A DNA stretch of 59,416 nt from Bigelowiella natans CCMP2755 (taxonomy: Eukaryota > Cercozoa > Chlorarachniophyceae): positions 17,501 to 76,916 of the forward strand of contig ADNK01000108.1 in the NCBI GenBank assembly GCA_000320545.1, written 5' to 3'. Below the pieces are notes generated by a model that was not told the DNA's origin, did no database searches, and was given only the letters and a program-made list of their open reading frames with translations. Made by a program: the position numbers and the translations under genes. This document shows, piece by piece, positions 35,372 through 46,756 of this stretch. Each line of letters begins with the position of its first letter. Within the stretch, counting starts at the first letter, position 1.

Positions 35372-37372
35372 AACAAGAAAGATGGTCAATACTGCTGCTA
35401 CGCGAGACTGGTGATTATGCATCTTCTCATTGCGACTCGTATTACCCCTTACAGGCCCCCCGGGCCAAGTCCACCAGACTCAACACCCGTTTCCGCTTAA
35501 GCACAACGCGGATAAGGAAAAAGATTCTGGAAAGAAAATCTGGGAAATGTACCTCAAGGCGTCGCTGGACGCAGGGATTCTTAATTCTACGGAGAAGTCT
35601 CTACCCGTCGAATGCAAGCGTTGTGTCAGTTTCATGCGGCCGGGACTGCCATACTTCGAGCTTTACCAGCCATCTGTGCAGGAAGATACCAAACGGTACT
35701 TCCAGGACATTCTCACAATGGAAGAAACCCCCCTTCTTGAGAAGTACGGAAAGGTATTCGAGTAGTGGTAATAGAAGTTGTTCTCAAGATAGTAATGGTG
35801 CCTATACTTGAACCCCCTTCCGATTCTCCCTTGCCATATGATACGAACACTGGATCATGTACCAGGCCGGCGCGGACTTTTATCCATATATTCAACGGCG
35901 AAATTGGAGCATATATGGGCAGTTTGAGGATGATGAGAAACGGAAGGCGCTCATGAAGGGTATGCGCCTTCACACACGCGCGCGCACGTGTATGCATGCA
36001 TTTACAGCTCGTCACCCAATAGGTAGTGGTACACGCCGCATAAGCCTCCCATAGCTGAAAATGGCGACCAGTATTATTGCAGACTGTACATATAATAGGC
36101 CCCCCCTTTCTTTTAACTAGGGAAAGATGTAGAATCATCAATCGAAAAAGCTGCTGCAACCGTTGCCCGCACCTTGGCCGAGGAACCCATAGGCCTTTAC
36201 ATGCACTGCAAGCGGAAGATCGATGAGGGAGACGGAAAGAGCATCGCTTGTGGCGGTTCGACGTGTCTGCGCTGCTTCCGCGAGGTGAAACGGGACAAAC
36301 TCTTTGACCACGACTGCGAGGCCAACCTCAATCTTGACAAGATGTAATAGTACAACCAAACTACGTCCGTACGTACTGTTTTTCTGCCCCACTTAAAAGA
36401 AATAGATAGGTTTTTGGTAAGTGTAGGGAGAACCTAGGTTTTTACACGAATCTGGTCTGCCTTGAGCATCAGCTCTATTTTCCTGGCACGTGCACGCTGC
36501 TTGTCGGTCGGTGTGATGGGATGGGATAGTGGCTTTTGCTTATTATTTATGTTGTGAAGGTACAACGAAATCATAGAGGTGTTGGATTCTGCATCATTTC
36601 AAACTTGCCCACATTGCTTGACAAAGGGAGTAAAGGTTTGTATGTGATGTATGCTTGTTGATATAAGAAGAAGAACGTTAGCCAAAAGTCGATGCTTTAG
36701 TTGGTATCTCTTTAGGGATGTAACGTTCGATAAGTATTGCTCATAACACCGCTATTCAACCATTGATGTTCATAGTTGATGCGCGAAGTTGGTGTTGTAC
36801 GCTGGCATTCCCTTTCTGACAATTTCCTATTCTTCCCTCTCCCTCTTCTCAGGACCTCGCCTGCACGCATATTACGTGCAATAAGTGCAAAAAAAAATGG
36901 TGCTATCTCTGTCGTTCTTTGAAAGAGGATCTTCCAGGGAAAACCTTTACGAATCACAACAAGTAAGAGAAATTCGGTGATGGTGGCGAAATTTGTGTAG
37001 TTGCAACAATGGTTGCGGAATCCCATCAGTCTCACCATTTCTTCTCATAATCATAGGTGGAAGGGTCTGGACACGAGGGTCAAGTGGGGCCATTGTCCCA
37101 TGTACCTCCACTATGTGTACAAAGGATCCGCCAAGAACTCCCTCACACTCTTCCACCTGCACAAGCAAAAGCTTGCCCTTGAGGCCTACAAGGAGGGATT
37201 TTCTGAGAAACAAAAAATAACTTTCGATATGGTAATAAATGATCGATTTCGTGGCCAAATCTTTGATAAATCAGATCTGCAAAAGCTTGAGGTAATAATC
37301 AAGCGTGCATTCCCGATCGGTTTTAAAGGCTTTGAAGCTGCTGCTCGCGAGAAGAAAAGTAGTGTTCGGTGA
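30477..37372 (+). CDS. EF-hand/C2/RING-IBR-RING protein, probable Ca2+-responsive RBR ubiquitin ligase
   Basis: Twenty exons (30477-30571, 30661-30736, 30882-31085, 31292-31423, 31569-31655, 31930-32079, 32256-32330, 32638-32744, 32923-32962, 33175-33372, 33657-33894, 34184-34391, 34706-34831, 35196-35233, 35455-35753, 35866-35959, 36121-36343, 36560-36635, 36853-36962, 37057-37372) total 2892 nt, 963 residues. MGQNHTS may be N-myristoylated. A degenerate EF loop (about 12-23) precedes a canonical one, DTNQDGKISVKE (54-65). A Cys-rich segment follows (126-169). A C2-like domain spans about 199-310 (IFLVVKLYG, ESPIWEAAVF, LAIEAWDFRFE, LVGISYVEL). A second canonical loop is DHDADGGIDVGE (390-401). 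RING1 starts with CSAC at 523 and has CSKGHMLCKGC and CQIC. An IBR-like set is CGGSTCLRC (766-774) plus HDC. RING2 reads CPHC (813), LACTHITC with the likely catalytic Cys826, CNKC and CYLC. RBR ligases pass ubiquitin through that Cys. Confidence 0.85.
31190..35368 (+). repeat. Microsatellites in introns of the RBR gene
   Basis: Tracts include (TG)n at about 31190-31213, 31540-31565 and 32175-32201, a threefold CGCACCTTT at 32105-32131, adjacent (GTT)n and (GCT)n at 33380-33441, (ATC)n at 33605-33640, (TG)n at 33954-33986, poly-C then (TC)n at 34109-34165, (CTA)n at 34400-34440 and (CA)n at 35338-35368. Most introns of this gene contain one. Confidence 0.85.
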
Positions 37373-37910
37373 ATTTTGACTAGGAATGTGTGCTCGAAAA
37401 TCATTGTAGATAATTATAGACACAGTATATATTATATATATGGCATTATATGTCTATTATGATATGTGGCTTGGCTTAGCTTGCAGGCTGTCTAGATCGC
37501 TGTGGCATTGCATAAACTTGCAGCTTGTGTGCACACATGATGGCACAGTGCTAGAGTGGTGCTGAGGACATTTTAGATGCTATCACTTTGGTTTCGCCAT
37601 GATGTAACTAGTGTCATCATATCAGTGTAATGCTAGCTAGCTAGTTGTTGGAAGTCAGCTACGTGCTAGTTGAACTTCCCCAAAATTGACATATTGGCAG
37701 CATGCTAGCTAGCTAGCATGAATCACAGAGAATTGCACAGCATTATCGCGCAGAATGACTTCGGCATGAAGTGACAGCTTTTTAGTCAAGTGTTAAGTGC
37801 AGGTCTTTGGTTGCGAATTGGATGTGGTAGTCGCATCATCATGATGCGCAAAATCTAAAAATGCTGTGTGTGCATGTGTGTGTTCATGTGTGTGTGTGCA
37901 TGTGTGTGTT

Positions 37911-37949
<39 letters not shown>

Positions 37950-38651
37950 ACCAGTGTGCACGTGTGTTCGCATGAAGCCCGTGCACACTCTCATTGTGTG
38001 GTCCAACACAATGAGGCATGATCACAGCAGCACGCTTTCGGCTGCAAAAGAAGGCCGAAAAGAATGAGAGTGTCGCGCGCACGGTGTCGCTCGTGTGTCA
38101 CTGAAGAAACTGCGGAGCACCTGCACGTTGTTCATTGCTGGCTAGCCAGGTTGGGATGAGTGTCACGATGCACATCACAACATCACGTCAACAGCATCAA
38201 TGCGTTGAGTCCGTTGCAACGCAGAGAAATGAAATTGTCATCTGCTTTCCTTGTCCCAACACGATCGATCAATTGATTGATTGACACATCTAGTCGTGTT
38301 CACTTCGACACCACTCCATGTCAAGACGCACACAAACCCTGCTAGCCTGCCAACAAGCTGGACGCGCCTCAAGCGGCTCGGAAAGCGGAGCGGCTAGGCA
38401 CTCAACGCAAACCGGACCGCAGAGTTGCACTTGGGCTGACGTTGGAAGTTGGAAGCTCGATCCTTGCTGCATGGGTCAAAGGCTCACAGGTGAGGATGAC
38501 CCGAACGGCAGCACCAAGTCAACTTCTGAGGCCGAAGAATGGATCTAATAATAGCAGAATGCAGGAATGCCCTGCATTTCGACTCTGCGACTTATAATGA
38601 TCACCTCATAGATAAGTGCGAAAATGAGCCAATTCACAGCATCCGTTAGGC
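37373..38651. other. Spacer with word-rich island and nested TG repeats
   Basis: Between two plus-strand genes lies sequence rich in GCTAGCTAGC, GCATGC and CACGTG. It includes a perfect 20-bp palindrome, catgctagctagctagcatg, at 37701-37720. At 37865-37948 (TG)n is interrupted at intervals by CATG. The final 200 bp before 38652 probably hold the promoter of the PH-domain gene. No coding stretch is supported. Confidence 0.55.
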
Positions 38652-41088
38652 ATGGGCAACCTGTGTTACGGTGGTAGACAACCGCCGCCGGTCAAGATAA
38701 GTAGAGATGGGGAAAGTGATCGGATTCACCACTCTCCGATGCGGTTATCGAGTGGTATTAATGGTGGAGATGGAGCTTCGGATGGTGGCAATAGGGTAGT
38801 TCTCAAATGTGCATAGCCGCGTAGACGTTGCCCAAATTTCGTCCTTGCATAGGATGATTCATACTCGGATGGATACGACTTTTTCCCCTTCCCGGAGCAG
38901 CCAGTTGGTGTAGTGGCTTCGTCTGCAATTCCTGATGAGAAAATTCAGATTGAAGGCAATGTGTTCATCAAAGAGCAAAAATTCCACCCCTGACTCATGC
39001 CACTCGTGGACTCGTGGATTGCATTCTTATTTTTGAATTTTGTAATTTAATGTCGTAGACGTTCACCAAGAAAATAGAAAACCCATTGCACAAGCTGTTC
39101 AAAGAAATGAAGTGAAGCCTACTGATAAATCAGATGAGGGTGCATAGCAAGAACATTTTGAAGACATCGTACATGAAAATAGATTCATTGAATTGCGTTA
39201 TTTTCGTCATAAACATACATGTATTTGAATTATATCTGCAAGCAATCGACACTAATACGGGAAACGAGAATCTTTCAATTCAGAATCATGGCACAGCGAC
39301 TCCGCAAGGGAAAAAACCTGAAAACTCTGAGTGGAATGAAAGTAAAGAGAATGAACAGAAACCTGTAGCAGTTCCAGGAAATAACCATGTATTGAGTCAC
39401 CAAGAGATAAAAGTGACTGTTACAAGTCCGAAAGACGATTCCAACCCACAGAATCATGGAACAGCGGTTACGAACAGAGACCCTTTGCCGGACGAAACCA
39501 ATGACAAAAAACAGACATATAACGGGAAGTCATCAACCTCTCAACCTACACATGAGCAAGGCCTAAGAAGGTAAAATTAAAAGAGTACGGTTTCAAAAAC
39601 ATTAGACAATACAAATGCAGGGAGATTACCCGTACAATTCCTGTGGAGCCTCCGAAGGGAACTCTTGAAGAAAGTAAAATTGTTGAAGAATCGCTTTGTT
39701 AATTTGTTAATCTCCTTATTGTATAGAGTAAACGTTCCTTTTCAAATTAGTCGAGGCCTGGGAAAAAGGAGACCTGGTGTATATTTTATTTTCAAAGCTT
39801 GGCTGGAGGAAAGGGTCAACTAGCTGCGACCATTTACCAATTTTATTTATTATTCGTTTCTCTTAATGCAGTGTTTCTTCAGAGAAATACGAAGTATTAA
39901 TCATGATGAGCACGGAGAATGGTTACTGGTTCATGATCTTGAAAAAAAGGTACAAATTGGAAGTTTTCATATGGAAAACTGCGGAGTCTTATTGAGTGTA
40001 TTCGTTGCACAAATCCTAATAATTAGACAATAAAGAAGCAAGTGCAACGGTAAACCGAGAGGCTCAGCGTCTGTGTAGATAGTGTAGATGTGTAGATGTC
40101 AACCAAAATATTTTGTTGGTTTAGGCATGACAATGATCATATTCGACCTTTCATCGAAGATTCGATTCTTGAAAACATTAGAGTAGAAAATCATCGAAAA
40201 GCAACTATTCAAGGAGAAGCCAATATGGAAGAGAAGGTTGGTTGTCTTTCAAGCAAAGATTCTCGTCACGTTGTTACTTTGGTTGAGCCGCAGGTAGAAG
40301 GAGAAACGCCAATCCAAATGAAAATTCGATACATGGGAAAGCTTCAAAGATTATCCATGTTTCAAGCCAAAACAGTATTACATTAAACTATCAACTGAAA
40401 TTTGAATGGTTCCATTGACATGGTCACATTGTAGCGATGGTGCACAGTCACAGACGAAGGATTTTTTTTCTCCAAAGATGAAGTAAGGCAGATGTAAATG
40501 TATTGAATATAGTTTTATAACCAAGATCCAAACATAAGGGGAAAGTGAGAGACATCCACAGGATGTCCGAATGGTTAAAAAGCGTGCTCGCAAGAGAAAA
40601 TCTCAAAGAGGTTTCGTACCTGTTTGTGTTTGAGTTTTAAACTTTGACACCTAATTTTGGATCCTTAATATCAGGGGAACATGAAAATAAAGGTATGGAA
40701 ATGCTGTATCGAAATATATATGAATCGAGTTCATGTGAAACAGGGCGTCACAATAATACCTCTTAAACATGTGACTAGAGTCAAGCAGCAGGTGGAAGAA
40801 AATTTTTGTCCTTTTCTACACATTGTTTCATATTGTACGTCGCTGCCTTAATATTTTGGAAAACGTAACAGGATCAAAAAATTAAAATTATGACTAGAAA
40901 AGCTGCCCTAGGAATTTCAAGCTTTACTTTTAAGGTTTCTCAGAGGTGTTAACATCGGTCATAGCATATGTAATTTTCTTTTCCTTGCTTAAATTACTAC
41001 ATTCAAGGCCTCAAGTAAAGAGCATGCCGCAGCATGGGTAGATGCTTTTGCTACAGCCTTAGAAGGTAATTTAATGCTGGGGCACTGA
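38652..41088 (+). CDS. PH-domain protein with probable dual lipid anchor at the N-terminus
   Basis: The ATG at 38652 gives MGNLCYGGRQPPPVKISRD; MGxxC is the usual signal for N-myristoylation plus palmitoylation, which would tether the protein to membranes. Exons follow at about 38851, 39060-39136 and 39240-39572. The long middle exon is polar and disordered, with a repeated QNHGTA motif. Later pieces fit a pleckstrin-homology domain: RWCTVTDEGFFFSKDE (from about 40434), GVTIIPLKHVTRV (about 40745), IKIMTRKAALGISSFTFK (about 40880) and the closing helix SSKEHAAAWVDAFATALEG with its conserved Trp (about 41010-41067). PH domains bind phosphoinositides or proteins. I chose the last stop at 41088. 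Several middle exon joins are not settled. The next gene converges on it. Confidence 0.6.
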
Positions 41089-41881
41089 TCTATGCGCTTA
41101 CGTAGGCATTCATTTCATGATGCTATAAGCATTACAACTTCATGACTGAGATTTGTTGTCATGCCTACTAGCCTGCATGATCGTTACGGGACTAGAAGTG
41201 ACTAGCTCATTCATGTCTGGTGACGATCAAATGCGCCAGCGCTTGCGTGCAATGATGCAATTACTATTTCCACTATTTTACCTAATGCGCGTGCGCAAGC
41301 AGGAAATCGCATTTGCCGCGGCTGACAATACGTTCATTTGTGGTTGTTAGTAATTGTTGCCATGTGCATGAATGCGCACGCAGGGTTGCGGTGCACAGTA
41401 GCAGCGCAGTGATCATGATCTAGGCAGCTGTCGCATCACATCTATCAGCTGAGGTGCTTCACATTTGTGCTAAAACTTTCTACAAAGATTAAATGGACAT
41501 GCAAGCACCGATCTAGAAATTCATCCACCACGTGGGTATCGGTTTATCGTCGTCCCTATTTTCTGCAATGAAGTTGTTTAGCCAATATCAATGCTCTAGA
41601 ACACGTTAGCAGGTTTTGTAAGAAGTTGATTTATTTCCGATTTGGCTGCATAATTGGCTGTGCAACGGCTCAACGTGTAATACCTGCACATCACACACAA
41701 AGAGAGAGGGAGGGAGAGAGAGAGAGAACAATGTACTCATTGAGAAGAGATGCGAGCATGTTGCAATGCATGTACCCATCATTGCGCATTGTGTCGATAA
41801 TTTTGTTTGCATGTGTGTGCGTACACGCTATTAATTTACAATGTCTGTGTACATGTACACATGTGCATGTGTACATACATG

Positions 41882-41925
<44 letters not shown>

Positions 41926-42270
41926 GTACATATGTGTGTGTGTGTGTGTGTGTGAAACTACATACGTAGTGTCTACAGTATTTAGATTATCTAAACATGT
42001 ATGGCAGATTAGTCAGAGTTCCTCCACAAACCAAATCGTGCAAATCTATATGACGCAATGGCATTGCAGCCTCCCTGTCGCATCCCCCAACCCTTTATCG
42101 TTCGTATTACGCATGGATGATTTCCTTGACTTTGACGTAGGCCTTAAGATTGATTTGTACTTCGCATACCATTGACACTCCGTCGTACTCGAAAAGAATC
42201 TACGGGGCGGACGGATACCATGTCAAGAGAAATAATTATTGAACTGATATGAGAAAGATGGCAATATTAG
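41089..42270. other. Tail-to-tail spacer with word-rich island and microsatellites
   Basis: It separates the PH-domain gene from the converging SKICH-like gene. About 41100-41480 is rich in GCATG, CTAGT, TGCGCA and GCACGC words. A (GA)n block lies at 41701-41728, and (TA)n at 41884-41920 leads into (TG)n at 41934-41954. No gene is supported. Confidence 0.5.
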
Positions 42271-45200
42271 CTAGGAATCATAAGATTTAAGTTGCATCGA
42301 AATGAAAATGAAATGAACTGAAGAGGAGAGGGGAGAAAGATAGAGATGTAGAGAATAGAAGCAAGAACAAAGGCAGGACTGTCGGACGTTGGCAAGAATC
42401 TGGCGGTATGAGAAGGCAGGGTCTTTCTCCAAAAATCCATTCTTTATCCGAAGAACCGTCGCTTTCTCCTTAAGGATCTGCATCGCCTTCACAACGTCGT
42501 CGGGGGTTGGGCACTCCACCAAGCACCGGACTGTATCGCCTAATAATGCTCCTATCGGCGCTTTTTCATCCTTTAATTCCTGATCGAGCATATAGTCCAT
42601 CTTGACCTTCTCTCGGCAGCGAGCGAGCTTCTTGACAGAGTCGCAGCGATGGAACCACGGCCCAAATAGTGCGCTCATTTCATCTTGGAATGCCCCATTT
42701 ATCTTGCGAGACTCGGAGAGTAGGAAGAAGATGAAAGGATCCGTGAACGAACACCGATCGGACGATGACTCGCCCATCATCTTGATCTCTGACTGGAATG
42801 CTGAGAAATACTCTGGGTGGATGACTGTCCCGATGAGCTTCTCGTCCTCCTCCTCGACATCGTAGTAGGAATAATCCACACTATTTGCCTTAGAATCTTT
42901 CTTGTTGGGCCGACAGAACAGCCGGTGAAGCTTTTTAAACTCCGGATGACCACCTAGAGCCCTCTCATCGTCCTGGCGTAAGCGTTCGCCGCCTGAGCCT
43001 GCCAACCCTAGCTTCTTGTACTCGCCGGTAGATTTGAGGTCGCTCTCAACACTCTTCAGCTCCTTTGTCACTGTCATTACGTGGCCCTTGACGATGCTCT
43101 GGAGTCTTTCATATGCCTTTTGGTGCGCTTCGTGGTCTTGGTGGGCATACGTGAGACAAGCAGCAAGGATAAAAGCTACGTCTTTCGTCCTTTTGGTCAT
43201 CGCCTTCCTCCGGCCTGCTGAGGTATTGTTGTCACTGTTGTCATCTCCACCACCATTGTCACCATCGCCGTGTGAACGGGGGTCCAGGCACTCGTTTAAG
43301 CCCTTCCAGAACAACTCTTCCAGATTCTTGGGGGATTTGATGAAAGGCGATTCCTGCAGGGTCTGGATGAACGTGCGCTCATGCCGACAAGTCATGTTCC
43401 CGAGGTATACCGCGCTGTCGTCCCCGCCAAATATAGCGCGCATCGCCTCTACCACAGCCGGATCTTTGAACTTGTACTCTGCACACATCTCTCTCTGCAA
43501 TATGTAGGCCTCATGCAGACGTTTACCCTGCCCAAGTATCGCGTCAGCCACCCGCCTCTCATCCTCGGACTCTGTCTCACCTGCAACACCTTCTGCTTTA
43601 AGCTCGTCGTCGTCGGAAAGTTTTTTCCGAAGCTTCGCCAAGGTTTCATTGGTGTACTCTTTGGTAGATTCCCACTGTTCTTCGTCGTACATCAGCTTCA
43701 AGCTTGTTTGGTATCTAATATCCCGTTCGACTTTCTGCCTTTCCAACCTACTCAATCGTTTTCTGGTCGCTCCTGTCCCCGCTGTTGCTGCCATTGATGA
43801 AGCAGTAGGGTACACAGGCATCGTTGGGTCTGATCTCTGCTCTCCACTTCTCAGAAAGTGTATTCTGTTTGCAAGCATTTCTTGGTAGTAGGCCACCATA
43901 GCCCTGCAGTATGTCCTCATTGCAGGTATCGTAAACTTGTTCTCGATAGCTGCCTCCATGCCATTGATGCTCTCTCGGTATAGAGAGGCCATTTGGTCAT
44001 CGGCGAACTGCCCCTCTTCGCCGATATCCGCCGTATCCTTACCAATACTAAACGGGTCGCTCTCACACAGAATCCTATTGTATCTGTCGACATACCTCAG
44101 GACCCAACGGCCATCTTTCTTGAAGGTGATGCGCGCTTCGCCAGAATTAAGCTCGAATTTGTTCGATACGTACGATAATCTACCCGCAATGCCACTGCCA
44201 CTCTTAAAAATACACAAGCTGTCGCTCCCGGAGGCTGTGTATCCAGGCAGATTCCACTTCACATTGAGGCCACTCGAGTCTATTCCCTTCAGTTCAATGG
44301 TGTACTCCGCCTTTGCATAGTCGACTAGAATGAACGGCTCACTCTCCAGCACAATCTTGTAATCTGCGTCCAAATACCGTGCGACGTATCTGAAAAGTAT
44401 GGAGAAACAACGCTTCTATTAAACGAGGATGAATGCCATACGGACAAGTCTTAGTTCAATTCTAATTGGATTAAAAGAGTGATTTAATTGGCCTACTTTT
44501 TGCTGACATCGTCCACATTCAGCTCGACACTGCCGGTCTGCACCTTTTTCGAGTTCGATTGGAACATCACAAAGTTGGAAGACTTAGCGTTGGAGCCATG
44601 AATAAGTACAGCCACATAGTCCGTCTCCTTGACAGTGAATCCGGGCAGGTTCCACTTGACAATGACTTTCCCTCTCGCAGGGTCAGAAATTTTTAAGAAA
44701 CACTCGCTTGAAGTTTGGAAATCGGGTTTCACCGGCTGCAAACTTCCGTCTAGATGGAAGGGTGTCGACTCTGCTATTATCCTCATGGTTGCACCAGAAT
44801 AATATCGAATTACGTAATTAGCTCCTTTCACGAAAGAGTACTGGAGCTTCACTTCACCTTGCCTTGTTCCCGTCGCGCACTTGTATGTCTCTGTGACGGA
44901 AGGCCCCGAGCCGAGAAGTGAGATAGCAACGTAGTCTGATTTTGAAACATCCTTCGCGTCATTGATGCAGAAACTTGCCGTTGCCCCCTTTTCGTCAAAA
45001 TGAACGCATTGAACGGTGTTTTCAATTGTATCTATTTTCGTTGGTGCCTTCGCAGACGGGTCTTGCAGTTTCAACGGAATCGACTTCGGAATGGGAGGGG
45101 AATCATCACCAGCAACTTCTTTTTCTGCAGAGCCATCGTCATTTTTTTCATTAGTAATATTTCTTGTTCCAGGCTTGGAATCGTTGTCGTTAGAATCAGT

Positions 45201-45467
45201 GCTGGTGCGAATGGCGGGCTCCTGCTTCGTTGAATGTTCAGGCGCTCCCGGTGTGTTGTTCTTTTCGTCTCTTTTCTTGTTTGGTTCGGCCACGGATGCT
45301 GCTGCACAGGGATCTTTGCTGCCATCATCACCTTCCTTCTTCTTCTCAACAACCGTTCCCAGTCCTCCCTCTCCTCCTCCTCCTTCTCCTATTTCCTCTC
45401 CTTCGTCCCTGTTGGCCTGCATGAGGGGCGTGGATATCCTTTCTCTTTGAATGGCCCCACACCCCAT
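42271..45467 (-). CDS. Protein with three tandem SKICH-like beta repeats and a long helical C-terminal region
   Basis: Two exons (45467-44497 and 44389-42271) total 3090 nt, 1029 residues; the donor leaves AA of a Lys codon and splices to A-TAC, giving KKYVARYLDADYKI. The first about 130 residues are low-complexity, acidic and lysine-rich. Then three related units follow, each ending in a YVxRYY-like strand and an ESxPF motif: NYVIRYYSGATMRIIAESTPF, VARYLDADYKIVLESEPF and LRYVDRYNRILCESDPF. Units two and three also share VKWNLPG (F/Y)T. This resembles SKICH domains, which mediate protein or membrane contacts. The remaining about 580 residues are helical, with an acidic stretch and CRHERTFIQTL, and match no family I know. 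It is divergent from the next gene. Confidence 0.7.
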
Positions 45468-45807
45468 CGAACGTTTCTACGGTAGTCCTAGTAGCTTCCG
45501 AAACCGATGCGAGTAGTAACTGCCCTTTTTTTCTCCTGTGGGTTAGTCTCTCGCTTTGATATCCTGATTTGGCTCGGATTTTATACTGGATACTACCAAT
45601 TATTTTCGTCATTTATCCTTCACCATTACAACAATAACAACAACCATACCGATGCTCGCCATCTAGGCGACGAGTAGCCTACTACGTGTACATCCGAAAG
45701 GGGGGGGTAAGTGTGATGATGAGTTGGGGGCGCTACTGAATTCCCTCTTCGACGGCTGGTGCAAAGCTCCATACTCCATCAAAGAACCCACTACAATCTC
45801 TGGTCCA
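45468..45807. promoter_or_regulatory. Divergent upstream region
   Basis: These 340 bp separate the starts of the SKICH-like gene and the small secreted-protein gene. Apart from a run of seven or eight G near 45701 nothing stands out. Confidence 0.4.
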
Positions 45808-46756
45808 ATGGTCGCTGTACTATTCGAGCTTTGGTTGTTGGCGCTATGTTTCATCCATTCGTTTGCACGATTGCCAACCACTTCCACAAGAAAAACCGGA
45901 CGTCATATCGTTGGTAGAAGCGAAGCTATTTCAAGGATCTCGTTGTATCCTGTGTCAAGTCAACCGCGCACGCTGCTTCATCACTTGCGCTCAGCAAGAT
46001 TAGAGCATGGGCAGAACTCACAAGAACCGTCACAGGATGAAGAATACAAGGATGTCATCAGGAAGTACGAACACTTCTTCTGCTCTTCTCAACCTATCAT
46101 TATTTTTCGATTGGGTTGTGTATGGAATTGAGATGCGTGAACTCTGAAAGGTACTGGAGATATCGAAGCCGTGGCGAAATGTTCGAAGAACTGGGCAAAA
46201 TGGGTGAGATTGGTCTGCCCTATTGCAAGACCACATACTCATGCCACATATACTCGTAGGAATCGACATCACAACTGAAGAAGTGAACGCGCGCTTTAAG
46301 GACGACCAGACCAAGCTGCTAAATTGGCTAGTTGATGAGATTGCGGCCAGGGTCAGGAAATATTCTCCACGGGATCAGAAAGAAGGAGAGATAGACCAGG
46401 AGCTTCCAAGCGAACGGGAAGGTTGATCACCTTTGCAAATATTTCGAATTCGACTGTCTCCTACATAAAGAGATTACGAGCAAGAAACGCTACCGCGAAG
46501 ATTTTGTCACTGTTATTTGTTCGTGTGCAATTTTTTAGGCTCCGCTTACCTCATGGAATCCCTTCAGGAAGGCATTGCAGTTAGAAAGGAGAAAACCAAA
46601 CAAGTAGGAATATCGACGCAGTACATACATCCTATCATATCCATTCAGATTTCCCATTAAGTGATTGCATTTCTGAGCTCACCACTTTCCGTATGGCAAC
46701 GAATTTCGCATTGTGACCCGCAGGAGCGCTACTCGTTCAATTCGCTAAAATCCTAA
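45808..46756 (+). CDS. Small predicted secreted or membrane-anchored protein
   Basis: Five exons (45808-46064, 46151-46203, 46260-46421, 46539-46603, 46724-46756) join in phase to 570 nt, 189 residues. The N-terminus MVAVLFELWLLALCFIHSFA is a hydrophobic signal sequence. The mature part is polar and helical, with YWRYRSRGEMFEELGKMGID and a C-terminal segment YLMESLQEGIAVRKEKTKQE ending in NSLKS. I do not recognise the family. The ATG at 45808 was chosen because the frame opened upstream lacks an ATG. The small terminal exon of 11 codons after a clean acceptor is typical of this locus. Confidence 0.65.

Noticed and set aside
37861-37950. Regular TG/CATG repeats resembling a repeat-spacer array
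   Set aside because: Units are only a few bases long and degenerate, so this is a microsatellite and not a CRISPR array; none is expected in nuclear DNA.
42389-44320. Several plus-strand open stretches opposite the SKICH-like gene
   Set aside because: They mirror the large minus-strand exon and carry no motif.
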